Positions 37,818 to 43,571 of a stretch of DNA of 43,571 bases are shown here, piece after piece. Where the stretch lies: the IMG/VR virus record IMGVR_UViG_3300029624_000180, positions 1-43,571 of that record, one strand, 5' to 3'. Below the pieces are notes generated by a model that worked only from the letters and a program-made list of their open reading frames with translations, did not search any database and had not been told where the DNA came from. Numbering within the stretch: the stretch's first letter is position 1; every line of letters starts with the position of its first letter. The stretch is from a virus. Made by a program: the position numbers and the translations under genes.

Positions 37818-38210
37818 TTAATCCTCTTTGTGTTCATAACCCGGCTGGTTTTTTTCATGCAACGTCATGCTTTGGCGGTCTTCTGCCGGGTTAATCAGCT
37901 TAAATTCCTCAAGCTCAATCGTGCGCCAGACATTGTCTTTACCGTTTTCGGGTAAAGCATTATAGCGTGAAATCAGCTCCTGATCTTTATCGTCCGGTAT
38001 CATTTTTGGGTCAACAAATAAATACCATTCAGGGATTCTAAGTTTTTCACTGATAAGGCTAATCCATTTGGCATGATATTTTCTCTCACCGCTCAAAAGC
38101 ATGCTTACCTGACCTTTTGAACAATTTAATATTTCTGCAAGAGCTTCCTGTGTGAGCCCCGCATCCTCCATTATTTCCTTTAATCTCCAAGCCATTTTTC
38201 TATGTTTCAC
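37818..38210 (-). CDS. CI-type phage repressor (XRE family)
   Basis: This 130-residue protein has an N-terminal XRE helix-turn-helix (AGLTQEALAEILNCSKGQVS, about residues 17-36) followed by a short C-terminal part with a Glu-rich tail. No LexA-like peptidase domain is present, so it is not self-cleaving; induction must work differently from lambda. It faces the Cro-like gene across a 77-base control region with paired operators. It is the likely maintenance repressor of both P_L and P_R. Confidence 0.82.
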   Translation of the reverse strand: MKHRKMAWRLKEIMEDAGLTQEALAEILNCSKGQVSMLLSGERKYHAKWISLISEKLRIPEWYLFVDPKMIPDDKDQELISRYNALPENGKDNVWRTIELEEFKLINPAEDRQSMTLHEKNQPGYEHKED

Positions 38211-38229
38211 AGTTCAAAGTTTATCGCCA

Positions 38230-38278
38230 TACACATAATGTGAACTTTTTTCTTGACCTTTTGTTTACGTTTTGTGAA
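38230..38278 (+). promoter_or_regulatory. P_R promoter with two operators
   Basis: TTGACC (38253-38258) lies between operators TACAC-ATAAT-GTGAA (38230-38244) and TTTAC-GTTTT-GTGAA (38264-38278), each one base from the TTCAC-N5-GTGAA consensus of P_L. The -10 candidate is GAACAT at 17 bases. The start-to-start distance of 34 bases and the 8- and 5-base gaps repeat the P_L layout. A half-site TTCAC at 38206-38210 covers the repressor start codon and may serve autoregulation. Confidence 0.82.
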
Positions 38279-38287
38279 CATACGGCC

Positions 38288-38509
38288 ATGAAGCTAGTAG
38301 AAAAAATTAAGTTTTGGCGGATTTCTCGCGTTAACCTCTCGCAGGAGAAAGCCGGAAATGTATTGGGCTTGGGAAAAACCTACATTTCTATGCTTGAAAA
38401 CGGAGAGCGTGAAATCTCCAAGGCCGTTTTTCAAAAATATATGGACGCGGATCCGGAGTTTTTCCGGCCGGAAGATTTCTTCCAGCCGGCGGCGGCCGCG
38501 TCTGAATGA
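38288..38509 (+). CDS. Cro-like XRE regulator
   Basis: This 73-residue protein starts MKLVEKIKFWRISRVNLSQE; a frame open back to 38240 runs through the operators and is rejected. The HTH is LSQEKAGNVLGLGKTYISML (about residues 17-36), and an Ala-rich tail follows. It is divergent from the repressor gene and just downstream of P_R, the position of cro. It should compete for the shared operators and favour lytic growth. Confidence 0.78.
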   Translation: MKLVEKIKFWRISRVNLSQEKAGNVLGLGKTYISMLENGEREISKAVFQKYMDADPEFFRPEDFFQPAAAASE

Positions 38510-38566
38510 CGATACAAAAAAAATTTTCGTGAAATCACAAAAAGAATTTGTGGAGGATATAATTTG

Positions 38567-38929
38567 ATGGAGCCAGGGACGATCACATTCCGAAACCATC
38601 TGAAACAGACTTTTCCGATGCAACCGGGAGAACGCATGGCGCCGTATCTTCGGCGCCTCGCCCGGGCCAGACGCATCGACCCCGCGCGTCTCACTACGCT
38701 GTATTACGGACACTCGCATTACCATGTGACTTTCCGCGATGCGCATGAACGCGCTCTTTTCTTTTCCCCGCCATCCGGGGACCAACTCCAGAGACTCGCC
38801 CAGGAACGGGAAGCCCACAGCGACGACCTGACCCAAATCAAGAAGGAGATCAAACATGAAATCATGCAGGACGTGGTCCGAAAATTTAGCGCGGCTTTGC
38901 TGGAGCTGGCTTCTGATCAAAATCGCTGA
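38567..38929 (+). CDS. Hypothetical early protein
   Basis: This 120-residue protein is preceded by a perfect GGAGG at 38551-38555; a TTG one codon earlier is ignored. It reads MEPGTITFRNHLKQTF, then YLRRLARARRIDPARLTTLY and ends with a charged helix IKKEIKHEIMQDVVRKFSAA. The Arg-rich first half could bind DNA; the position after cro is where a CII-like activator might be, but there is no clear HTH. Confidence 0.55.
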   Translation: MEPGTITFRNHLKQTFPMQPGERMAPYLRRLARARRIDPARLTTLYYGHSHYHVTFRDAHERALFFSPPSGDQLQRLAQEREAHSDDLTQIKKEIKHEIMQDVVRKFSAALLELASDQNR

Positions 38930-39047
38930 GTTTTACGACCGGCGCGCCGAAAACACATTCAACCGTTATCTGCGCCTGCATGACCGGTCCATCCGCTTCA
39001 AGCGCCTGGCCGGTTCCGGTTATGAACCGCAAGGCACCCTGTTTTAA
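38856..39047 (+). CDS. Short hypothetical protein, overlapping start
   Basis: This 63-residue frame begins 74 bases inside the previous gene and covers the otherwise empty stretch to 39047. The unique part, IAEFYDRRAENTFNRYLRLHDRSIRFKRLAG, is a basic amphipathic helix. The true start may be further in. No family is recognised. Confidence 0.45.
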   Translation: MKSCRTWSENLARLCWSWLLIKIAEFYDRRAENTFNRYLRLHDRSIRFKRLAGSGYEPQGTLF

Positions 39048-39068
39048 ATCCAAACCGTGTGAGGGGAC

Positions 39069-39497
39069 ATGACATTTCTAAACGGTCTGAAAGAGTACGC
39101 GCCGAAACCGGTGATGCCGGTGAATAAAAACGGCGGGCTTTTTTTTAAATCCACAGCCGGGTTTATCTTCTGGATGTGCCGGGTGCAGGGCCTGACAGAG
39201 CAAGGCCGCCCGCGAGACGTTACCCGGACAGATACCCGGATTATCAAATCTTTTATTCAGCTTATGGGCCGCCTGCATGACCGCGGGGATCTGTTGACGG
39301 ATCATCTTCTGATTCTGCGCAAGTACGGCGCGCTGCAAAGGCCCCCAAATCCCTGTCTGCCGCCCGAGGAAATGGCCTGGACAATCTGGTCGGACGCGCT
39401 GCAGGTCCTGTACCCCTATCTGGAAAAGGCCGGTTATATCCGGCCGCGTGAACACAGGCCCTGTTTGCGCGCCATGAGAACAAGGGGGCATGCATGA
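39069..39497 (+). CDS. Hypothetical early protein
   Basis: This 142-residue protein has a good site (GTGAGGGGACAT). It contains FKSTAGFIFWMCRVQG, IIKSFIQLMGRLHDRG and an Arg-rich end (RPREHRPCLRAMRTRGHA). It is located between the early protein and the MT-A70 methylase, which it overlaps by ATGA. I do not recognise a family. Confidence 0.55.
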   Translation: MTFLNGLKEYAPKPVMPVNKNGGLFFKSTAGFIFWMCRVQGLTEQGRPRDVTRTDTRIIKSFIQLMGRLHDRGDLLTDHLLILRKYGALQRPPNPCLPPEEMAWTIWSDALQVLYPYLEKAGYIRPREHRPCLRAMRTRGHA

Positions 39498-40117
39498 AAA
39501 TTCCATCCGGCCAGTATGGCGTCATTTATGCCGATCCGCCCTGGCGTTACAAAATGTACGGCGATGGCGGATATCAAAAAAGTCCGCAGGCGCATTATCC
39601 GTGCATGAGCCATAAAGATCTTCTGGATCTGCGCGATCAGGTTCTGTTCGCAGCCGCCCCGGATTCGGTCCTGATTATGTGGACGCTGTTTTCCGCCGAT
39701 AGTGAGCGCGATTTTCTGCTTGAGGCGATTGAGCTGATGACTGCCTGGGGATTTACCCGCAAGACCGGCGGTCCGTGGATCAAGCTGGCCGGGAACGGCA
39801 ATCCGGCCATGGGCACCGGCTATATCTTACGCGGCGCGGCGGAACTGTTCCTGATCGGGACGCATGGTAACCCCAGAATTAAAAATCGCGGCACCCGCAA
39901 CCTGCTTTTAACCGGAGACTGGCCGCAAAAACCGGAAGACATCAGCGAGATTATCGTCAATACCCTGCGCCGTGAGCATTCGCGCAAACCCGATGAAATG
40001 ATCCCGCTGATCGAAAATCTGTTTGAAGGACCGTATCTGGAACTGTTCGGCCGGACGCAGCGGCCGGGATGGACCGTCGCCGGTAATGAAACCGATAAAT
40101 TTGGAGACAGCGCATGA
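39494..40117 (+). CDS. MT-A70-like adenine methyltransferase
   Basis: This 207-residue protein has the catalytic DPPW at residues 14-17 (GVIYADPPWRYKMYG), then a central LIMWTLFSA strand, and ELFLIGTHGNPRIKNRGTRN, all typical of the MT-A70 group. In phages these are usually DNA N6-adenine methylases that protect the genome from restriction or mark replication. It is expressed early from P_R and overlaps both neighbours. No partner nuclease is present, so it is a solitary methylase. Confidence 0.85.
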   Translation: MKIPSGQYGVIYADPPWRYKMYGDGGYQKSPQAHYPCMSHKDLLDLRDQVLFAAAPDSVLIMWTLFSADSERDFLLEAIELMTAWGFTRKTGGPWIKLAGNGNPAMGTGYILRGAAELFLIGTHGNPRIKNRGTRNLLLTGDWPQKPEDISEIIVNTLRREHSRKPDEMIPLIENLFEGPYLELFGRTQRPGWTVAGNETDKFGDSA

Positions 40118-40338
40118 AATGTTTTTTTGAAGCCGTCATGGATGGCGTGGTCATCGGTATGAGCATCACATTGACGCTTTTCGTTATGAGTTTTTTTGAA
40201 AAAAAGGAATGTGAAAATACCTATGGCGCACCTTGTCTTTTTATTGGCGATTACATTCCAGGCCGCACGGGTCAGAATTACAACTCGCCGCTGAGCGTTC
40301 CAGACAGGCTGGAAGAGCCGGAAGGTCAGGGCGTATGA
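40114..40338 (+). CDS. Small membrane-anchored protein
   Basis: This 74-residue protein has one hydrophobic segment (VMDGVVIGMSITLTLFVMSFF, about residues 8-28) and a polar C-terminal tail with two cysteines. It is coupled by ATGA to the methylase upstream and the helicase downstream. Its function is unknown. Confidence 0.55.
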   Translation: MKCFFEAVMDGVVIGMSITLTLFVMSFFEKKECENTYGAPCLFIGDYIPGRTGQNYNSPLSVPDRLEEPEGQGV

Positions 40339-41735
40339 TTTCAGAGCAAAACGCTTCCGATCTGCCAACAAACCTGGAAGCCGAACAGGGGCTTCTCGGC
40401 ACCCTGATGATCAATATCAAGGGATATGAAGAGATCGCCGGGATTTTAACCCGGGATCATTTTCACTGGCCGGTACATGGACGGATTTATGCCGCCATTG
40501 AACATTTTATCATCAAGGGGCAAAGCCCGACGCCCCTGGTGTTAAAAAATTACTTTCAGGGTGAGACAGAACTGGACGCCGCCGGCGGCGAAAAATATCT
40601 GGCGGCCATGGCGGCCGAAGCGCCGATGATCAACACCCCTTACGATTACGCCCGCAATATTATCGATATGGCGCAAAGGCGGGAAATGATCTATGCCGCC
40701 AACGCCCTGATCGATCAGGCCAAGACGCCGGATTACAAAATTTCAGCACGGCAGATTATCGAAGATACAGAAACGCGGCTTTATAACATCGCCGAATACG
40801 GCACGGACACGCGGCCCGGACTTGCCGCCGCGGACAGTGTCGATCAGACCATCAAGCTGATAGAAAAGATGCAGACCGGCGCTTTTCGCGGTGTACCAAC
40901 CGGCATTGACCGGCTCGATGCGCATTTAACCGGGTTGCATGCCGGGGAAATGACCGTGGTCGCCGGACGGCCCGGTATGGGAAAAACGGTTTTTGCGATG
41001 ACGGCCGCGCTCAATGCCGCGCAGGCTGGATATAATGTTGCGTTTTTCTCACTCGAAATGGCGCATGAGCTTTTATCCATGCGGATCCTTTCCAGGATGA
41101 CCGGCATTCCGACCGGCGTGATGCGCCGCGAAGGGGCGCTTTATACCGACAGCTGGCCCAAGCTTCTGGAAGCCAGGTCCAGGCTGGCGGCCATGCCGCT
41201 TATTCTCGAAGACATGCCCGGTCTTGCACCGGGGCATGTCATGACCAGAGCGCGGCGGCATAAACGCAAGCGCGGGCTGGATATGATTATTATCGATTAT
41301 TTGGGCCTCATGGAATCGCCGACTGATATCCCGAACCAGGCCGTTCGCATTTCAGAGATCACCAAGGCGGTTAAAAGTATTGCCCGGGAACTTAACGTGC
41401 CGGTCATGCTGCTTTGTCAGATTAACCGGGGCGTGGAATCGCGCGATGACAAGCGTCCGACTTTGGCCGATCTGCGTGATTCCGGATCCATCGAGCAGGA
41501 TGCCGATAATGTCCTGTTTTTATACCGGGATGAATACTACCTGGCGAAGTTTCCGCCAAAACGCAAAGAGCGGGAAGACGATGCCCGGTTTAACGACCGG
41601 TATGCCGAATGGGAAGCGCGTCTTCAGGGATCAAGAGGTCAGGCCGATATTATCGTCGCCAAACAGCGCATGGGCGCGGAAGGCACGATTACAACAGGAT
41701 TTAATGCCAACAGGCAGGAATTTTTTAATCTTTAA
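40335..41735 (+). CDS. dnaB: Replicative DNA helicase (DnaB family)
   Basis: This 466-residue protein starts at MISEQNASDLPTNLEAEQGL, fixed by the ATGA overlap; 34 codons upstream in frame are rejected. The N-terminal DnaB domain (about 5-110) is followed by a RecA-like core with Walker A GRPGMGKT (about 210-217), FFSLEM, IIIDYLGLM (Walker B region, about 317-325) and DLRDSGSIEQDADNVLF. It unwinds DNA at the phage fork. The length is normal for the family. No separate loader is seen, so the next gene may deliver it to the origin. Confidence 0.93.
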   Translation: MISEQNASDLPTNLEAEQGLLGTLMINIKGYEEIAGILTRDHFHWPVHGRIYAAIEHFIIKGQSPTPLVLKNYFQGETELDAAGGEKYLAAMAAEAPMINTPYDYARNIIDMAQRREMIYAANALIDQAKTPDYKISARQIIEDTETRLYNIAEYGTDTRPGLAAADSVDQTIKLIEKMQTGAFRGVPTGIDRLDAHLTGLHAGEMTVVAGRPGMGKTVFAMTAALNAAQAGYNVAFFSLEMAHELLSMRILSRMTGIPTGVMRREGALYTDSWPKLLEARSRLAAMPLILEDMPGLAPGHVMTRARRHKRKRGLDMIIIDYLGLMESPTDIPNQAVRISEITKAVKSIARELNVPVMLLCQINRGVESRDDKRPTLADLRDSGSIEQDADNVLFLYRDEYYLAKFPPKRKEREDDARFNDRYAEWEARLQGSRGQADIIVAKQRMGAEGTITTGFNANRQEFFNL

Positions 41736-41762
41736 CACCTAAAACCAAAAGGAGAAGCCAAA

Positions 41763-42569
41763 ATGAGCCGAACAGCCCCTTTATTTGATCCGATGTCTTT
41801 GATTTCGGATCTGACCATCGTCACCCTGTCCAATGCCGCGCAGCTGTTTTTTTATAAGCTGTGTATGATTGCCAATGATGCAGGCGGCTATGTCATGCAT
41901 AACGGCCGCGCCCTGACAGGGCGTGAATTGGCGCAGTTTTTACGTCTTCGCGATGAGGACATGCCGGCGCTCTGGGATGAAATTTCGTCTTTGGTCGGGC
42001 AGGATGAAAACGGGATATTTGTCCATGACATGAAGGCGCGGCAGGAGCTTCGCGACAAGCGCAGGGCGGCCGGGAAAAAAGGCGGAAATCCGCGGCTGAT
42101 TAAATTGAAAAACCATGTGCAAAAGGATTTGCTTAAGCAAAAAGAAAACCAGCCGGAAACGGGCTCTCACCAACGCGTTTCAGGAAAGGCGCAAAAAGAA
42201 AAAAGAACCAAAAAAGAAAAATATAATAATAATAATATATTTTATTTATATAACCCTCAGTCGGCAGAGCCGCATAACGGCTATCACGCCGACAGGCTGA
42301 ACGCCGAGATCCCGGAATTCGAAAAGCAGTGGTGCTATGCCGGCAAGGTGATCAAGCTCCGGCGCGGCGAGTATGCGGAGCTTCAGCGCCAGTGCCCGTG
42401 GATTTCAAGCTTGGATGACGTTCTCGACCGGCAGGATGACTGGCTGGATGAACAGGATGGAAAAACGCAGCAAGCCTGGCGTTTTGTGACGGCCGCTTTC
42501 CTGCGCAAGGTCAACGCCCAGGCCAAGTCGGAACAGTCTGCCGATGACGGCTATGCAGAGGCGGCGTAG
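41763..42569 (+). CDS. Replication initiator-like protein
   Basis: The N-terminal half of this 268-residue protein (PLFDPMSLISDLTIVTLSNA, AGGYVMHNGRALTGRELAQF and the GFFVHDM-like strand) resembles the winged-helix domains of phage replisome organisers. A Lys-rich linker with four consecutive Asn residues follows, then a C-terminal region (EIPEFEKQWCYAGKVIKL). The linker DNA is extremely AT-rich, as in lambda O, where the origin lies within the initiator gene. It follows dnaB by 27 bases. Confidence 0.65.
   Translation: MSRTAPLFDPMSLISDLTIVTLSNAAQLFFYKLCMIANDAGGYVMHNGRALTGRELAQFLRLRDEDMPALWDEISSLVGQDENGIFVHDMKARQELRDKRRAAGKKGGNPRLIKLKNHVQKDLLKQKENQPETGSHQRVSGKAQKEKRTKKEKYNNNNIFYLYNPQSAEPHNGYHADRLNAEIPEFEKQWCYAGKVIKLRRGEYAELQRQCPWISSLDDVLDRQDDWLDEQDGKTQQAWRFVTAAFLRKVNAQAKSEQSADDGYAEAA
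42189..42254 (+). other. AT-rich tract inside initiator gene, candidate origin
   Basis: About 60 bases are nearly all A and T, including repeated AATAAT and a TATATTTTATTTATATAA end. This is by far the most AT-rich stretch in the replication region. Its position inside a putative initiator gene mimics lambda ori. No clear iterons are visible beside it, which weakens the claim. Confidence 0.45.
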
Positions 42570-42571
42570 CC

Positions 42572-43366
42572 ATGGTGATCACGGGATGGAAAATTTTATT
42601 CGGCGGCGGTGTTTCCGCCCGTCACGAAATCACCCTTCTGACCTGGCCGCATGCCTGGCAGTCGGCGTTCGGGACCTCGACAATCCGGCAGGAAACAAGC
42701 GCTCAAAAACAGCGGTTTGATATTCCTGAAGCCAACGATTACGTGATTGATCCGCGCTATGCCGTGCCTGTTTCCAGATGGGGTCAGGAAGGCCCGGCGG
42801 TCCGGCGGGAAGGGGATCGCACCACCGTCATTGCCGATGACGGTGAAGAGGTTGATGTTCTTCGGGTTCGCGGGGGTTTGGCCAGATTGTATGCACAAGG
42901 GACAATCAACGATGAAATGCTGGCGGCCGGTGTTGACTTTCAGGCTCATTTTGCCATTTGCGGATATGATCGTCTGAAGACAACCGATTACAGCGGCGCA
43001 CCTGGCGGCGGGCTGAGTACCGAAGACCGTATGACCCGAACGGTCAGATCCAGAAAGATTGTTGAAAGCTATCTCACTTCGCTTGGCGGTGTGCATACAG
43101 CTCAGGGGCTGGCAGCGTGGTGGATAGTAGGACATGGTGCCGGATTGATGGACATGTCAAAGGATGATGAAAAGAACCAGAATATCCCTGGCTCAAAGGA
43201 TCGTGCTTTCTGGCGCGGGACGCTCGTGGTCACGCTTGGCATGATGGCGATCCATCATCGTGGTCGCCAGAAGCGAGAGAAACAGGCGATTCGCGTCCAA
43301 AAACGTTTTGACGATGATGTTTTTTCTTGTGCAGGAGAGTCTGCAAGGCGCAGAAAACAGCCATAG
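42572..43366 (+). CDS. DUF6456-like protein, possible late gene regulator
   Basis: This 264-residue protein begins with WKILFGGGVS and has a middle domain (RVRGGLARLYAQGTINDEML, then AGVDFQAHFAICGYDRL) that resembles DUF6456 proteins of alphaproteobacteria. The C-terminal part has ESYLTSLGGVHTAQGLAAWW and a Lys/Arg-rich tail. It is the last rightward gene before the late genes, the place of Q or RinA-type regulators, so control of late transcription is plausible. The family assignment is tentative. Confidence 0.55.
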   Translation: MVITGWKILFGGGVSARHEITLLTWPHAWQSAFGTSTIRQETSAQKQRFDIPEANDYVIDPRYAVPVSRWGQEGPAVRREGDRTTVIADDGEEVDVLRVRGGLARLYAQGTINDEMLAAGVDFQAHFAICGYDRLKTTDYSGAPGGGLSTEDRMTRTVRSRKIVESYLTSLGGVHTAQGLAAWWIVGHGAGLMDMSKDDEKNQNIPGSKDRAFWRGTLVVTLGMMAIHHRGRQKREKQAIRVQKRFDDDVFSCAGESARRRKQP

Positions 43367-43519
43367 TAAAAAAAGAAGTTGACGAGTGACGTCAATTAAT
43401 GAGAGATTTTTGCCATGGTCGATAACTGTGTCTGAGTTGGAAGGGTTAGATACAGGCTGTTGATCAGACAATAACTCCGCCGGGTTCGTCCTGCCGGGGT
43501 TTTTTTGTGGTTTATTCAT
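43193..43519 (-). CDS. Antisense frame with perfect ribosome site, uncertain
   Basis: A 108-residue frame starts at 43519 directly after AAGGAGGTTCT, a near-perfect Shine-Dalgarno on the minus strand. The first 45 residues (MNKPQKNPGRTNPAELLSDQ and on) occupy otherwise empty sequence; a hydrophobic stretch (LLFLLWLF) and the rest lie antisense to the 42572 gene. It may be a real short gene whose end is not well defined, or a chance start. Confidence 0.3.
   Translation of the reverse strand: MNKPQKNPGRTNPAELLSDQQPVSNPSNSDTVIDHGKNLSLIDVTRQLLFLLWLFSAPCRLSCTRKNIIVKTFLDANRLFLSLLATTMMDRHHAKRDHERPAPESTIL
43379..43395. repeat. Inverted repeat TTGACG-N5-CGTCAA
   Basis: Two perfect 6-base arms lie 12 bases after the 42572 gene and about 200 bases before the terminase block across the join. 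This may be the binding site of the late regulator or part of a late promoter (TTGACG as -35). Confidence 0.5.
43473..43506 (+). terminator. Terminator-like hairpin at the right edge
   Basis: AACTCCG and CGGGGTT pair (with one G-T pair) over a 15-base GC-rich interior and run into seven T residues. It would end the early-replication transcript, and a late regulator acting as antiterminator would be needed to enter the HNH-terminase genes. Confidence 0.5.
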
Positions 43520-43571
43520 AGAACCTCCTTCGTTAAGTGAAAGCCCACAGGACGGGTGCGGTTCTTCCTTC

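Noticed and set aside
40233-40334. Longer DnaB N-terminus
   Set aside because: The extra 34 codons overlap the small membrane protein gene and do not resemble DnaB; ATG 40335 gives the family start.
1-43571. Integrated prophage with att sites at the window ends
   Set aside because: No host genes or repeated att core at the edges; the attachment core is internal next to int.
1-43571. CRISPR array or insertion sequence
   Set aside because: No regular spacer-repeat array and no transposase; the repeats seen are coding tandem repeats or single duplications.

Overview
The window looks like the complete or near-complete genome of a temperate, lambda-like siphophage of an alphaproteobacterium. No host genes are seen at either edge, and every lambda-type module is present once. 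The edges lie beside the HNH-terminase genes, and the attachment site is internal, next to the integrase. This fits a circular genome opened at an arbitrary point, or ends near cos. The alphaproteobacterial assignment rests on a GapR/DUF2312 protein, a spike base protein like Rcc01079 of the Rhodobacter gene transfer agent, DUF6950 and DUF2163-like tail-tip proteins, and a tRNA-Arg(CCG)-type attachment core. All family names come from recognising motifs in the sequence; no database search was run.

Layout, left to right. 11-6679 (+): HNH nuclease, terminase, portal, prohead protease and HK97-type capsid. 6736-10649 (+): surface and head-fibre-like proteins and a spike base protein, enclosing a five-gene glycan cassette (two GPSL/DUF115-like proteins, a sulfotransferase, a methyltransferase and a DxD glycosyltransferase). 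10656-19769 (+): head-tail connectors, tail tube, tail chaperones joined by a predicted -1 ribosomal frameshift, tape measure and tail tip. 19785-22552 (+): fibre and lysis cassette. 22557-27897 (+): appendage genes, including a second sulfotransferase-like protein, a protein with 11 tandem repeats and a sialate-O-acetylesterase-like spike. 27898-31716 (-): small accessory genes with ASCH and pentapeptide-repeat proteins and duplicated gene starts. 31717-32264: non-coding attP region. 32265-35750 (-): tightly coupled left early operon ending in xis and int. 35750-38510: immunity region with repressor, Cro-like protein, lipoprotein and an HTH-GNAT pair. 38567-43366 (+): early and replication genes (MT-A70 methylase, DnaB, initiator-like protein) and a possible late regulator, leading across the join to the terminase.

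How it works together. The repressor at 37818-38210 probably acts on two promoters, P_L (35788-35836) and P_R (38230-38278). Each carries two TTCAC-N5-GTGAA-type operators 34 bp apart flanking a TTGAC(A/C) -35 box. P_L drives the operon ending in xis-int, and P_R drives Cro and replication. Between them lie lysogeny-type accessory genes: a lipoprotein and an HTH-GNAT pair with its own palindrome.

The most unusual content is carbohydrate chemistry inside the virion operon. Two sulfotransferase-like genes, a glycosyltransferase, two GPSL-type enzymes, a methyltransferase and a virion esterase are interleaved with genes for surface-exposed head and tail parts. The inference, which is not proven, is that the phage builds a sulfated or methylated glycan on its own particle or on the host surface.
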